A stretch of DNA of 64,000 bases. Origin: Durusdinium trenchii (Eukaryota; Sar; Dinophyceae; Suessiales; Symbiodiniaceae). Shown piece by piece: positions 12,001-23,504 of the stretch (its first letter is position 1; each line of letters begins with the position of its first letter). Location of the stretch: the NCBI GenBank assembly GCA_963970005.1, contig CAXAMN010021551.1, positions 871,782 to 935,781 on the forward strand. The letters are read 5' to 3'. The notes beneath the pieces are model-generated. The model had not been told where the DNA came from, searched no databases, and worked only from the letters and a program-made list of their open reading frames with translations. The translations under genes and the position numbers were made by a program.

Positions 12001-14778
12001 TTGACACCTCTCCACCTCCAAAGAAACAAACCGCTTCAGAAAACCGCTTCGAATCGGGATCTTCCAGAAGCTTCGTGCCGAATCCGGGGGTCTTTGGAGC
12101 CATGCCACTTGGCCGAGTCAAAGACCGTCGCCCAAGATCCTGGCGACTGTCGCATCGTGCGTTCGGCACGAAAATCATCGTGGGGACCATTGTCTCTTCA
12201 GAATCACACTGGACAATATGCAAAACAAAGGTTACCGCAATATACCGCAATCTGAAAATCCAGCCAGCATAATCTACCTAGGATGCTCTCACCTACCATC
12301 TTGTCCTTTTTACTTTACTTTATCCGATCCTATTCAGGATACACCCCAAACTGCTCGTGAGCTATAATATGATATAATTCCATTTAGTTAACATCGTAGT
12401 CTTAGTACACTCTGTACACAAGTGACTTCCCGAACTTCAAGAAACCCACCCAGCTTGGGGCACCTTTGAAGAAGATGGTATTCACCAGCACCAGCACCGT
12501 CAGGGGGTCCAAGGGCCCCGAGAAGAGCTCCGGAATGAGACCCGAAGTCCTCTCACCTCTGTCGACGCTTCGACGGCAGGCGTCTCTGTGGGGTGCTGTG
12601 GTCAGGCTCCGTGAAGAAGGGATCTGAAAATGGTCATCTGTTCGGGGGGGGTTGAACAAATCACACATCTCAAGACACATGTGGAGCATTGTAGCTGCAT
12701 GAAGGCTTGAGATGACTTGAGAGAGGTCATCACATGCGAAGTGGGCAGGCCAGTAGTATTGGAAGCAAGCAACCAGCCGGCGGATGTTTCAGTCTAGTTA
12801 CGTGATTGTCATCCGCACCTAGATCATGTGAGTCTTCACAACCAAATGTCCCGTGGCAAAAACAGAAACACCATACTTTGGCCGCCGGAGTCAGTCCCCC
12901 TAAACCATCAAGGCCCTCTTACCGTACCCGAGACCACCACGCCAAGTTGCGGTCGCGAAATAAAAATGGTACCGAACTGGTTCGCGGCTTGGCCCATGGG
13001 CCAATAGGCCGATGTTTCAGCGACCGTCACGAGTCGACCTGACCCCGTCGACCGCCAGGGCCGGGGAACCCCCCCAAAAAAAGCGTGCCAAGCCACTCAC
13101 CCATTTGTTGATAGGTGCTGGATCCGGATCCGTTAAAGGCAAAGCCTCAGCTTCAAAGTCCTTCTTGATTGCCTGGGCAATTGACAGAGAGAAATGATTT
13201 GGAGAGAGGTCATGACGGTCATCAGTTGTTGTTTTGCCTTCTGAGATCTGGCATGATCTGGAGGAACAATAACATACAATCACTAGTCGAGGTACAGTAA
13301 CACTCGGAATGTGTAAAAAACTTGATCATCGCAGTTGTGGAAAGCGCAACGACACTCAAGGATTGTCTGAATGACCTGTTATCCGAACATTGGATGTTAT
13401 ATAACTTTTGATGGTGAGTTCCAGTGCCTCGTTATAAATATATATAGCTGCAGCTTTGCTTTAGTTTTCCCATAGCATCATATCAAAATACATCCACATA
13501 CACCAAGGAGTTTCGACCCTCCCTCCGCCCATGGCCTCGATGTACTCGGGTTTGATGGCTGAGCGCACCCAGGCAGAGTTGGCCATCTGGGCCGAGGTCT
13601 TCGGCAGGGACGCCATGTGGCCACCCAGCACCGACAAGAACTCCTGCCATCGCCGGCTCCGAAAGAGGAGCGAACATGGTGGTATCAAAGCTCGGAACCT
13701 TGGGACACCAAAACTGTACAGAGAACATGGATATGATATGACTTGAATCATAGACAAGTACAATAGAGTAAGATATCTCCGAGACTAAAGCAACTTGCGT
13801 GGCTCCCTAAGCCTCATCGACGACACTTCGACCAAGAAAGAAACCATGGGTCACCCACAGGCCACCCTGACATGAAAGCAGCCGAATCGACTCAACAGGC
13901 AGCTGAATAGATTGTATTGGCATCGGTTGCTATGCGCAGCTACCTACAAAATTGTGTACAAACACAAAGTGGAAGAAAACGAGCACTTTGACGATGTTAG
14001 TCAACCCGCACATTACGTCTGAGTTGCTCCTTTTCAGTGGTGGAGTCTGGCGTTGATCCAGCGGCCACCATTGACAAACACACTGACAAGGACATGGGCG
14101 AGATGAGCACATTCCTAGGCCGCTCAAATCTGCGAGGCCACCCACCATCCAAGACAAACATGACCCGGCGAGTCGAAGTGGCTGCCGGTTTCCGTACTCT
14201 ATCTTTGAGTAAAAAACATCTCAATAGCATTCAACAGCGAATTTGCAGCATATGTTGCAATTAGAGATTGTATCTTGACCCCACACCAGCATCGAAATCA
14301 GTCAGCTGCTGAATTCTTTAGGGATGCATTGAGGCATCTCTTTTGCCTGGCATCTATAGATGCATGATGGCTGCAAAAATATTCTTCTGCACTAGCAACT
14401 GTATCCGTGTGAAGCAAGGGTTCGACCTCTGAACAACCCAGGACATCCGAAATGACAAGGTGGAGAGTCAGTGAGGACATGTGTGGGAGTCTTCGATCCT
14501 TCGCATATTTGTTCAGCCGCCTTCAGCCGCCTTCCTTGATCTAAACCTAAACAATTGCCCAGATTCTCTGCATCTTTTTTGGACAGGAGTTTGAACAGTC
14601 CAAGGCCGAAGGCGTTGAGCCCTCCCACCGCCGAAACGGGCGGCATCGCACACAAAGGGACGGCAGCGACGGCCGTTCCGACCGCAAGGGCGTCTTCTCT
14701 GGTTTGTTGGTTGGCAAAGCTGAAGAGAGCCAGACACAGAAACACAGCGGCCCGGCGTCTGTAACACTTCGATGACAT
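6084..14778 (-). CDS. Serpin (serine protease inhibitor), complete, 14 exons, 431 codons
   Basis: Exons in transcription order: 14567-14778, 14030-14114, 13536-13643, 13097-13172, 12464-12556, 11541-11646, 10690-10843, 10377-10423, 9640-9694, 8884-8934, 8388-8422, 6874-6985, 6338-6402, 6084-6180. They total 1296 bases with every phase matching, ending at TAG (6084-6086). The start is the Met before an Arg-rich n-region and the hydrophobic AAVFLCLALFSFA, so a signal peptide and secretion are likely. Serpin landmarks in order: NVLISPMSLSVCLSMVAAG (helix B), MANSAWVRSAIKPEY (strand 3A), INKW, TSGLIPEL, LVNTIFFKA, AVQLPYSDKSTFATVILPK, EVELRLPRFKV, then VVHKATVLVNEEGTVAAAAT (breach and hinge), DRPFLFGIR and GSLLFIGKVV. 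The hinge with four Ala marks an inhibitory serpin. Counting from P15 Gly356, P1 is Arg370 and P1' is Cys371, so a trypsin-like target is inferred. Donors: 7 GT, 2 GC, 4 GA. Exon 6 is the least certain piece (no other serpin Trp there). Confidence 0.93.
6874..6985 (-). CDS. Serpin exon 12: hinge and reactive-centre loop
   Basis: Codes residues 342-378. HKATVLVNEEGTVAAAATG covers the breach and the hinge (P17 Glu to P7 Gly), followed by AVMATRCLPPP. With the standard 17-residue spacing P1 is Arg and P1' Cys. Pro at P3'-P5' is also common in plant-type and protist serpins. The exon is bounded by CCAG|GAAT and AAG|GTGTCC (GT donor) and is joined to VTVDRPFLFGIR at 6402, the conserved strand 4B-5B region. 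Confidence 0.92.
9790..9942 (-). repeat. CTAGTAG-family repeat, locus 1 (contains assembly gap)
   Basis: Units of about 20-25 bases built on TTGTTACTACTAGTAAGGCAC, GTTACTAGTAGCGTGGCAC and CTAGTAGCTTCTTG, here within the serpin intron between exons 8 and 9. The copy before the N run (9852-9861) is repeated almost exactly after it, so the gap may hide more units or the copies may be an assembly duplicate. Confidence 0.9.
9852..9861. other. Assembly gap (10 N)
   Basis: Run of ten N inside the serpin intron repeat; the true length is unknown. Confidence 0.99.
14567..14778 (-). CDS. Serpin exon 1: signal peptide and helix A
   Basis: Begins at Met (14776-14778). After the hydrophobic signal core there is a second small-residue stretch, then LNAFGLGLFKLLSKKDAEN, which matches the first helix of serpins leading into the N-V-L-I-S-P motif of exon 2. 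The intron begins with GA (14566-14565) and the two coding edges read GCAGA|GA and CTAG|GAAT. That makes the junction codon GAG and keeps phase. A later Met inside the ORF would remove the signal sequence, so the upstream Met is preferred. Confidence 0.85.
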
Positions 14779-15095
14779 CGATCCAGAATGGCTCCAAGGC
14801 AGGGGACACTGTCGCTCGCCCTTGTCGCGTCTCAGGGTGTGATGGTCGGATTTGAAGGTGTTGGAAGGTCTTCTAAATGTTCACCCGATTCGAACGGAAG
14901 CAGAACCATTTCGGCCCTGGTTCTCTTCATCATAGCAAAAGATTTAAGAGGTTCACCCGGGTTCACCCACTGCAAACGACAATCTCAGCAAGCCTAATGC
15001 AAAACGGAAGTCAAGAAGCCTGAACATCCTGCAAATCCAAGGAAGCAACACGTTTCTACTGGAACGTTTTTTGATGTTTTTTGTGTCGCTTTCAG

Positions 15096-15219
15096 GTCGT
15101 TTTCATCCCACGTGGGTTCCCCCGCGTCGGAACGGGACTACGGGTTCCACCCCCCGCGGACCGCGCACTGTCCGCCTCGTTGGGCCATGTACGGTGCCAG
15201 GTGGTACAGTTGGTGCCAG
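15096..15219 (+). CDS. Possible plus-strand exon, unknown protein
   Basis: A GC-rich island bounded by a strong acceptor (TTTCAG|GTC) and a canonical donor (CCAG|GTGAGC). The phase-0 frame reads VVFIPRGFPRVGTGL near its start and GHVRCQVVQLVP at its end, with GC-rich third positions. The other two plus frames are also largely open. It sits about 320 bases upstream of the serpin start on the opposite strand, so it could be the start region of a divergent gene. No family recognised. Confidence 0.35.
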
Positions 15220-15720
15220 GTGAGCTCTGCGGTTTGGTGTCTGGCTTCCAGTTTGGGTGAGGGAAGTCAGCAGGTTTACGGGTCAAATTGGATGCTTCAC
15301 TTTAATTTGTCTTTAAAAAAAGTGTGTAGCATTTGGATGAAAGTTGGAGAGGTGTAGGTTGGCCTGCTACATTCGACAAATGATCCTGCAAAACTACGGA
15401 ATTCTCTTCGCCAGCATGTTGATACTGCTTGGGCACTATGGCAACAGGATGCAACAGGTCATGACAATGAGTCCTGAAGGCAGACCATGCCGAGGATCAT
15501 GAACATCCTCTTGTCATGTTGAATGCCCACTGAGGCTGATGTGGGGATTATAGGCCAGAAGATGCCAGAAGCAGAATGTAACCCAGAGACGCAAAGCTCT
15601 AAAATGAAACCACTTCAACTCACCTGTACAGCCAACCTCCAGTTTCAAGAACTGGGTAGTGGCCGGATTTGTCGTTTCCAACGTGAAGCCACCGTCAGAA
15701 AATCTATTACAACAAATGTG

Positions 15721-15795
15721 CATCGGTGGTGGTGGTGGTGGTGGTGGTGGTCGTCGTGGTGGTGGTGGTCGTGGTCGTGGTCGTGGCGGTGGTGT
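15721..15795. repeat. GGT/CGT trinucleotide tract
   Basis: Imperfect GGT repeats with interspersed CGT. Open frames across it are low complexity. Confidence 0.9.
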
Positions 15796-18771
15796 ATGTT
15801 GGTGCATAAAGACATGTGCAGGGGGTCTATCTACTGTCCCGAATCGCTTTCAGTTCGGAGTTGACTGACTGCTTTTGACCCCAGGTCTCCAAGGATTCCA
15901 GCAGGTTGTGGAAAGTCTTGAGTTTTGTTTAGACTTTCTAGTTCTATGATAAGACGGGTTGAGTGGTCAGTGGTTCCTTCATTTTGAAACGTCTTCATCG
16001 CTCTTAAAAACCAACCCCAGAGCCCAAGCTCACTTCTGGAAATCCGGGGGTGGGGCTGTTTACCCCATGAGCATGTCTCCCAAAGAGCGCACGCGACGCA
16101 AAGTCGGGGGAAAGTGAGGCAGCCAACCTCCCCTGCTACATGGCTACCATGACCATTACCCACTCACATAGCAACATAATACAGCAACCAATTTGAAAAC
16201 AAACCAGCAGGGTTATATAGTTACATACGGTCACACGTGTCACATGAGTTACCTGGCCCAGCCCCGCTCTGCCCGGTCCGAGTAGTGCCAGCCGATGAGG
16301 AAGAACACGGGGTCCTCCGCCAAACGTCGAAGCCTCGGAGCCCGGAGGGGTTTGTGTTTGGGGCAGGGAAGCTGCTCCAGGGTGCTCCAGTAAATTTGTC
16401 CTCTTTGGAAGTGACAGATGTTGTTCTTCATCATGATCAAAGCATGATGATCAATTGATATGAGTTACATGTCAAACATGTGTCCTTTTAACAGAAATAT
16501 ACAATTATATATGGCATTTATAAGGTTGTGGAACCTCTGTGGGGAAGAGGTTCGTACCCGAAGCGGCCAGTATCCAACAGAAGGGTCTACTATGATGCTA
16601 TTGGCCGCTGCTTCCGGTTCACCTCAACGGAGCTTAGGGAAGCTCCAAAACCTCTATGATTGAGACAAACAAACTCCTCAAGTCCAGCTTGCTGCTTTCT
16701 TGACGTCATTCTGACATACTCTAACTGGAAACACACATATACGAAACAATGGGAATCAGAGTAAAACCCAATACTACTGGCTTTCAGGAATATGAAGGAA
16801 ATAGGAAACACCTGCCAAAAAACATATGATGCCACTGATCGTCGAACATCGGAAACAAAGCATGAATTATCCGACATATAAAAATGAGTACAGTATCTAT
16901 ACGATCTATACGAACATATGAAGACAAACCCGAACAACATGTGTTATTTGACCTCAGGATGGCCAGAAAGTACTGATGCTTCGACGTCCCATTTGCCAAG
17001 GAAGGACGAATACTGAATACCAGAGTCCATTCCAAGATCCCTACGACCCCTACGACGTGGCCCTCCATGGTCAGATCGAGTTCCAAGCTCAGATCGAGTT
17101 CTTGGTTCCCCCGACGTGCCAATGACATACCAAGGCCTCGGGCGGTTTCGGGCACGGCCGCGGCCGGCACCTGTGTCGTTCCATTTGAGAGAAAGCTTCC
17201 CTCCTTATCCTCCTTAGGTAGGGGAGGAACATGGAGGAACCCATGGAGGAACTCTTCACTGGCCAGTGTCGACACGACACATGCTTTGAATAGTATTGAG
17301 CCCATGGTAGTTGCGTAACGCAAGTTAAAGTGGACATCCCGAAGCCTTGCTCTCTCTCTCTCTCTCTCTCCATCTATGCTCTTGATTCCAACCAAAGAAT
17401 ACCAAAGATACTACCAAAGATGGAGCAACCAATCACCAACGCGTATATACATAATCCTATGTCCGATCATCTACAATTGTACTGTGATCTCAAATTAAAC
17501 CTCAAAGAGACAACACTTCATCTAGTTTCTCCCTTAAGGAACCTGTACGTTGGAGCGAGCGCTTCAGCCCTGCGCCACCACCCAGGCGGAACAGTTTCCC
17601 CAAACCTTCGCCCGAACCAGGTCCGACCCCCAGGCCTCACCCCGGTCTTCAGCCAAGTCGCAGCCAGTGGGTGCTCAAAGAGGTCAAACCCAGATGTAGG
17701 TCATTCGACTGTGCCGCAAGGGTTGGAAAACAAACAAACTCAGAGATGCCTGTGCAAGGCAACAACAGGCTTTTGTGCACCCTTGGACCATCTTGGACTC
17801 CGCAAACACAAACCAACCCAAAACAATCAAACGAATCTGTTTTTAGAAATCTTTCAGGCGCTTTGTAGGTACACCGTCCATATGTAAATATTAAATTTAC
17901 AGGCCAATATCCATTGACCTCCCGCAAACCGGCAAATTATGCATACTGAGCCTCTTTGGTTTCTATGAACCTTTTGGCCCAGAAACATGTTCACCAATCC
18001 AACAGGTGCCACCACTCCAACAAACATGACATGAACCTGGAAGTGAAACTTGGAGAGCCTGTTCCACCATGTGTCTGGAAGAAAAGTGGTTCCACATGGT
18101 TTCACCATCACAATCATCATGTCTGCAGGCAAGAACTTCCGTGTCTCGTAACACCGCCAGGCCAAGGGGCGTTTAAGACCAAAAGCCACAAGGGCCATTC
18201 GCTGACCATCACAGGGCCCAAGGCATCGCCTGCCTTGCCGGTGCTTCCGGTGCCGTTCGTTTACGGACTGAGCCGCCCGGAGAACGGGCCATTCGCTGGA
18301 ATCGGTCGGTCCCCCGGTAGAATGTGAATGGGTCATGAAAAAGGCGCCATCAACCAATGCAAGTAGAAATTGGTATCAATTACCACGAAAATGGCTCTAG
18401 GGCGGCCGCCTAGTCTCCAGGTTTGCTATGGTCTGTCAAAGGTGTTGCATGCAGCCTTTGCTTACCTCCCAAGCACACCCAATGTTTGGATGACGGCAAC
18501 AGCTGCTTGCCATGGACATGGCATGACATGGCTCCCTTTACCAACTACCTGTTGAGGTCGGTTGAGAAGCTCATTCGGCACCTTGTCCTGTGCTCATTGA
18601 CTGCACGTGTCGAAAGTGTCGAAAGGATGCTTTCCATCCGATCATTGCTTGTATAAGTACACCAGGTACGCCATGACCCTCGTTGCCCTGAAAATCCTAT
18701 GCAAGTCAGGCCAATCTCAAGACATCGTCTCAAGATATCATCTCAGGATCAGCAAAACAGCAAAACCTGAC

Positions 18772-19066
18772 AAGCTGCAAAACGAAAGCCAGCGTTACCA
18801 TCGGCCTCTGTAAAACTACACCTTACCATCCAGATGATGCAAGTGATGCAAATTGCATTTCTTGCGTCACCACCCCTCCAAAAATCACAAAGAATCACCT
18901 CCAACACAACCTCCAAAACCTTGCTTCCGTGCACCCCTAAACACCACCTAAGTTCGAGTTTACGTAGTGCTTTCTCGGGCCACCCCCCCCCAGACCCCCT
19001 ACTTACTCACTTCGTTCGCCAAACACAACTCAGCTGGCGCCTTCTACGAAGGCTGGTTTTCGTAAC
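18772..19066 (+). repeat. Dispersed repeat copy A (second copy at 41115-41362)
   Basis: Starts AAGCTGCAAAACGAAAGC and ends near CAGCTGGCGCCTTCTACGAA. The copy at 41115 matches along nearly the whole length in the same orientation, with point changes and small deletions in a C-rich middle. One copy is intergenic and the other lies in a kinesin intron, so this is a mobile or duplicated non-coding element. Confidence 0.88.
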
Positions 19067-20139
19067 AAGGTGGTGTGCCCTCCCTTACGTAAGGTGAACC
19101 CTGACGGCGAACCCCTCGAAAACTCGAGCTCTCGCGGCTCTGCCCCACCTTTCCGGCCACCGTCAGCACACCTGGCCAGCTAATTCTGTCCACGATGGAC
19201 TGAGATGCTCGAAATGACTGAGATGCTCGAGATACGTCGATGCTAAAGAAAACTAATAGCGACATGGGTTTTGCATTCATTCAGAAACTTTGTAGTTGTT
19301 CCAGGTAATTGTTTGCATCTGGTGGCCGGCAAGACCATTCCCAAACTTCTAAACAACAAAACATCCAGTTGGTTTTGGATTTAAGCTGTGTTGACTTGAC
19401 CAACAATAGGCTTATCATGGCTTATCCTATGGTGTTTCATTGGGTCCACCATGGTCCACCTCACATCAACCATCAACCAATGCGGACTCGTCCAATCCGA
19501 GATTTCCGTCCGCTGCCACTGGAGCGGAGGGGCGGGTAAAGCCAGCAATCACGTGTAGCAAACCATGCCATGCGATTGTTGCTGGAATTCCAAGGGATAA
19601 TGCCCCATGTTCTTGGGTGTGATGGTGTGGTCATTTGCTACGCATTTGAAAGGGAAACGCGCTCGTGGAAACGCACATGTCTCTCGCGGCTGTGTAGATC
19701 CTACCTATGGCGGCTGTGTAGATCCATGGCAAGTGAAAGCCCATTGGACGATGCACACTGCTTCTGCTTGGCTTAAAGCTTTCTTGCATACACTGTTGAT
19801 GTTCACTAATAACAAGTAGGCAAAGGAAAGGTGCAAGAGCCGAGGCATCATTGTCATCATATCGAGGCTGTGCGGCTGTGCTTCGGTGTATGACACCAAT
19901 TTTCTTGTTGGACAAAGAGGTGAAAAGTGAGCATGTTTTAGGATGGACGCCCGAACGAAACAAAACCATGTCACTGTCATACGCAGATGGTCGTAGTTGC
20001 GACAACACTCTGGAACCCGCAGCTTTTGGATGCTTTTGGCCATGTGTTGTTGTGTTCCATTTACCGCTGAGGGTTGTTTACAGGGGTACTCCGTGAATAT
20101 CATGAATTCCTTATCTGCTCTCATGGTGTTCTCAGTCAC

Positions 20140-20732
20140 CGGGTCAAGCACGTCGAGGTCGCTGGTGCCGGGTGTCGTGTCGAGGTCGGCGGATCGGACC
20201 AACACTCCCAACCGGGTAAGACCTTACTTCCTTCTTTGGGTGACGAGTGTCCTGGTGATTTGCAACAGCACCATGGACCATAGATGAACCGCAGAACAAT
20301 GAACAACGTCCCATCTTTCAGGATAAAGCCTTTCTCATCAGCTACGTCGCTGGTGGACCGGTAAGCATACATTCAGAAAACATTCAATGTCCCAAGGGGA
20401 AAGCATGGGAAAACCGTTGACAAATCAACCAGCCTAGTTTCATGAAAACGCATCGCTGCCATGATCAACAAAGGCACCGCCAGGTCACTCAGGGTCATTT
20501 CGAGCACGGGAAAGACCCCGGGTTGGAACGTGCAGGATGGTAGGCAAAAAACACCATCCTCACCTGAAAAGTCTTGACTTTCCTGGCTATCTTTGGATGC
20601 TTCAGAAGCTGTGTGTGGACCTGAATCTGTTCCCAAAGGTCCGTCCCAAATCCCAAAGGTCCGTCCCGGGACTATTGCCCAATTGGCTAGACACGGCGCC
20701 GATTTTGCTTGTTCGTCTTGCAGTCTCTCCAG
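20140..20732 (-). CDS. Partial gene, four phase-linked exons, unknown (probably membrane-associated) protein
   Basis: Exons 20621-20732, 20434-20563, 20279-20349 and 20140-20222 join with matching phases (donors GT, GC, GT, GT). The order of segments is KLERLQDEQAKSAPCLANWA, then VFPVLEMTLSDLAVPLLIMA (a likely hydrophobic helix), FILKDGTLFIVLRFIYG and LTRLGVLVRSADLD. The last two form a hydrophobic stretch with spaced Arg residues (R, R, R at intervals of 7 and 6), faintly like a voltage-sensor S4 but without the usual every-third spacing. It ends in Thr/Asp-rich DTTPGTSDLDVLDP. I do not recognise the family. Start and end of the gene are missing; a possible upstream exon is near 22400-22460. 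Confidence 0.55.
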
Positions 20733-20821
20733 CTTTGGTCAAACTGCTCCGCGGCTGAATCCACGGGTTTGGATGAGGTGAAGTCCTCAAGAGAGCCAGG
20801 CCAGGCTAGCTACAAAGGAAC

Positions 20822-21175
20822 ATGACACGACTGACTGCAATCCTGTTCCTGTTCTGGGCCTATCTCGCAGTTCCACCATATGCCACCGCAGTGTGCCGGC
20901 ATCCATCTAGCTCCGTACTTCGCATACTGGCAGGTCTGACTCATCCTTCTAGCCTCAACCTAGGTCAGAGCCGCAACCTGCAGTCACTGTGCCGACCTGT
21001 CCCTTTTGCCGGTGTTTTTTTTGGCAACTGCTATTTCAACCAGTTCCAGGGGCCTCGCTGGTTGGGCGTGAGTAGTTTGGCCCAAACAATGTGCAAAAAC
21101 TTGATGTTGGGCATTCCAAATGGTTACTCTTGGACCTGTCCAAACTCACCCGTGGCTTTTCAGCAAGCGCCATAG
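20822..21175 (+). CDS. Weak candidate: short ORF with signal-peptide-like start
   Basis: A 117-residue plus frame starting MTRLTAILFLFWAYLAVPP, which looks like a signal peptide, with several Cys further on. There is no splice evidence, no family match that I recognise, and it opposes the strand of its neighbours. Its 3' end falls inside two hairpins (21162-21208). Chance ORF is the simpler explanation. Confidence 0.15.
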   Translation: MTRLTAILFLFWAYLAVPPYATAVCRHPSSSVLRILAGLTHPSSLNLGQSRNLQSLCRPVPFAGVFFGNCYFNQFQGPRWLGVSSLAQTMCKNLMLGIPNGYSWTCPNSPVAFQQAP

Positions 21176-21208
21176 ACATGGCGCTTGCTAAGCGCCGCCG
21201 TCGGCGCT
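21162..21208. repeat. Two adjacent perfect hairpins
   Basis: Hairpin 1: AGCAAGCGCCAT, four-base loop, ATGGCGCTTGCT (12 of 12 pairs). Hairpin 2 follows after one base: AGCGCCG, loop, CGGCGCT (7 of 7). The GC-rich stems share the core GCGCC. Confidence 0.85.
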
Positions 21209-23504
21209 GTGCGTTGCCCCGGCAAGGGCTGGAACCCTCTAAGAATCCATGGGATTTCACGCCTCTCTACACAAGTCTTATGGTGTAAGAAATCGCACTA
21301 CCACATGCACCATGAATATCAAGCAGAATAGACTAGAATAGAGTGAAAGGATTGTTCCTATTACCTCGAACCAAAACAAGGTTAGGTCATTGTTAGTATG
21401 CCAGTTACCACTGTGTGGCCAATCAAAGTTCCATGTTGTGGGGAGGGGAGCTCCATACAACAACTCTTGGCGACAAGGACCCTGGTGTCTCCCGTACTAT
21501 TTCTCCCTATGTGTTGGCGGTCGCCGGTCAAGAACTGCAGATGAACTCTGGATGTTCATGGCAAAACTGTTGACCCGGCTGAGAAAACGTCATGGAGGTC
21601 ATAAGGAGTGCTGGCCACGAGTCAGAAGTGTTGGCCCCCCCAAGTGGCCCCCCAGGAGCCTATGATGATGAACTGGATGAGCGCCAAAGATGGAATCAAT
21701 ATGAATCAAGAACGCTAGACAGGTGTTCCACCGTATCTGTAAGATTGTTTCATCTGTTTCAATCTGTTTCCCAGTTTCCAGTGATACGTTCAACTCTCAA
21801 ATCCCATGGATCAGTGGCAGAGTTCCCTTCGTTCCTCATGCTTCACCCGCCTTCACCTGAGTTGCGAGGCCCGGTGCGGTTTCAGTACCGGTGAAACCAA
21901 GACATGAAAAGACCATGAACAAAGGTACCAAGAACCAGTGCCCAGAGAGAGAAGGAGAGAGAGAGAGAGAGAGATAGATCTTGTGTCAGAAGCAGGGAAC
22001 CTTGGGAGCAGAGATTGTGCTGATCTGGGTCTCCTCCGAAACTCAGTTGCAGAGGTTTATCAATTGCATTGTGTACTTAGTACTGCCAGGCACCACAAAA
22101 CAGCGAAGCGTTCATACACCCAGGCAGGGGCTCATTACTATGGAAGCGGTCGGATTAAATCATTTGTGTCCGATCAAATCGTGTGCCTCTGAGCTTGATG
22201 AGCTTGTTTCCCAGTTTGCCCGGAACAGTGCAACAGCCAGCGCATCGACCATCGACGTGCAATGAGCTCAGTTTCTAGAGCAAAAACATGAAGAAAGTCG
22301 TCTTCCTTGGGCCATGCGCATCATGTGCCACTTGCATGTTTCTTGAAGGGAGGCTACCATTTCTAAGTAAAATCTTCTTGTCAGGAGGGCAGCTAACAGC
22401 TGGAAAAGCAAAGCCGGTGCCGGTAAACCAACTCCAACAAGCGTGCCCTTGGCAGCAGTCGGACCAACGAAGCCTCATCGTACCATGCTCCCCCTTAACA
22501 TGATACCTTCGAGTCGAGGGCAGCTTCCTCGGCAAGAAAGGCAGGTGCTCTTTTGTGCTCTCCTGCTGGATTTTACAATGAACAGCTTAAGGTGAATATT
22601 CTACATGGGTGTCTCTCAAATGAGCGGGGCTGGTAGGCCAAAACAGTATGTAAACGAAGCTCAATTGGTATTTGGGATACCCCATCATTTTGGTGGATCA
22701 CTCTGTGATACTTCGTGTGAAAATGCGGCTGCAAATTTTAAGTTGAATGCCAACCATGTTTTGCGATGTCCAGTGACACTCTAGGTGATATTGATGTTTT
22801 GAACAACATAGCAAACAACAAATCCTCCCAGGCCAGGTTGTGTATCTCGTCAGGGGCTCAAGACGTTGCGCTTGGCTTTGCCCAGCCTGGCGATCTGCAC
22901 CAAGCGAGAGAACCCGAACGCATCTCATGTGCTCCACAATATGGGTGTCTACTGTGAAGGGGCAAACCAGGGAAGCATGCTTGTTAGGGTTGTTCATTTT
23001 GAAGCAACTTATTGTCGCCTATTGCAAAGGAATGCTACAGGCACCAATTCCAAGGTTTCACAGTTGTGGACCATGAAGCCACGCAGAATGCTACAGTGCA
23101 CCATAGATTCCTGGTGTAGGCAAAATCTGGACATCGAGAGTATCGCAAACTAATTTTTGCACTATGTTGCACTGGAACAGTCGGCAGTTGGAGCAGGTAG
23201 CATCAGGGCAAGGAGTCTGTGGAAATCGATTCTACACCCTGGAAAATTAACATTGGAACCTGAAAACCACTGGGTTGTAGAGGAGGATAGTCTTCCAAAG
23301 GTCCATCTTCAGGTTGCATGTGGGTCTCTTCCCAGGTGTAAGATGTCCGTAACATGCTTGGCAAGGGTAATGGTGGGAAAAGGCTGCTTGGTGGTGCCCA
23401 AACCAGCCACAGAATACTAACTCGGCCTCCTTCAGCCTTCACCCAAAGGTATCGTCATCCGAACTAATCATCCAACTATATACTTAAGATTACTTAAGTA
23501 ACTA

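Larger units (their letters stand above)
14779..20139. other. Mostly unassigned, contains exon-like pieces and repeats
   Basis: Besides the plus exon at 15096-15219, it holds a GGT-rich tract (15721-15790), a CT run (17341-17370) and a duplicated segment (18772-19066). Minus-strand exon-like islands: 16253 to about 16370 (reads EDPVFFLIGWHYSDRAERG before an AG|GTAACT donor), 17060-17290, 17590-17690 (DLFEHPLAATWLKTG) and 18090-18320 (two competing frames). These could be downstream exons of the gene at 20140-20732, but I could not prove phase continuity. Confidence 0.4.
20733..23504. other. Region downstream of the kinesin, no firm gene
   Basis: Contains the two hairpins, a GA run (21950-21975) and one exon-like minus island near 22350-22480 (reads LPAPALLFQLLAALLTRRF) that could be an upstream exon of the gene at 20140-20732. 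Otherwise nothing supportable. Confidence 0.4.

Noticed and set aside
12000..12250. Open minus frames between serpin exons 5 and 6
   Set aside because: Several frames resemble short serpin pieces, but none fits the phase and sequence as well as 11541-11646, and using them would break the total frame.
16784..17395. 203-residue minus-strand ORF
   Set aside because: Only the middle (about 17060-17290) looks coding, and its frame is ambiguous. The rest is AT-rich or a CT run read through.
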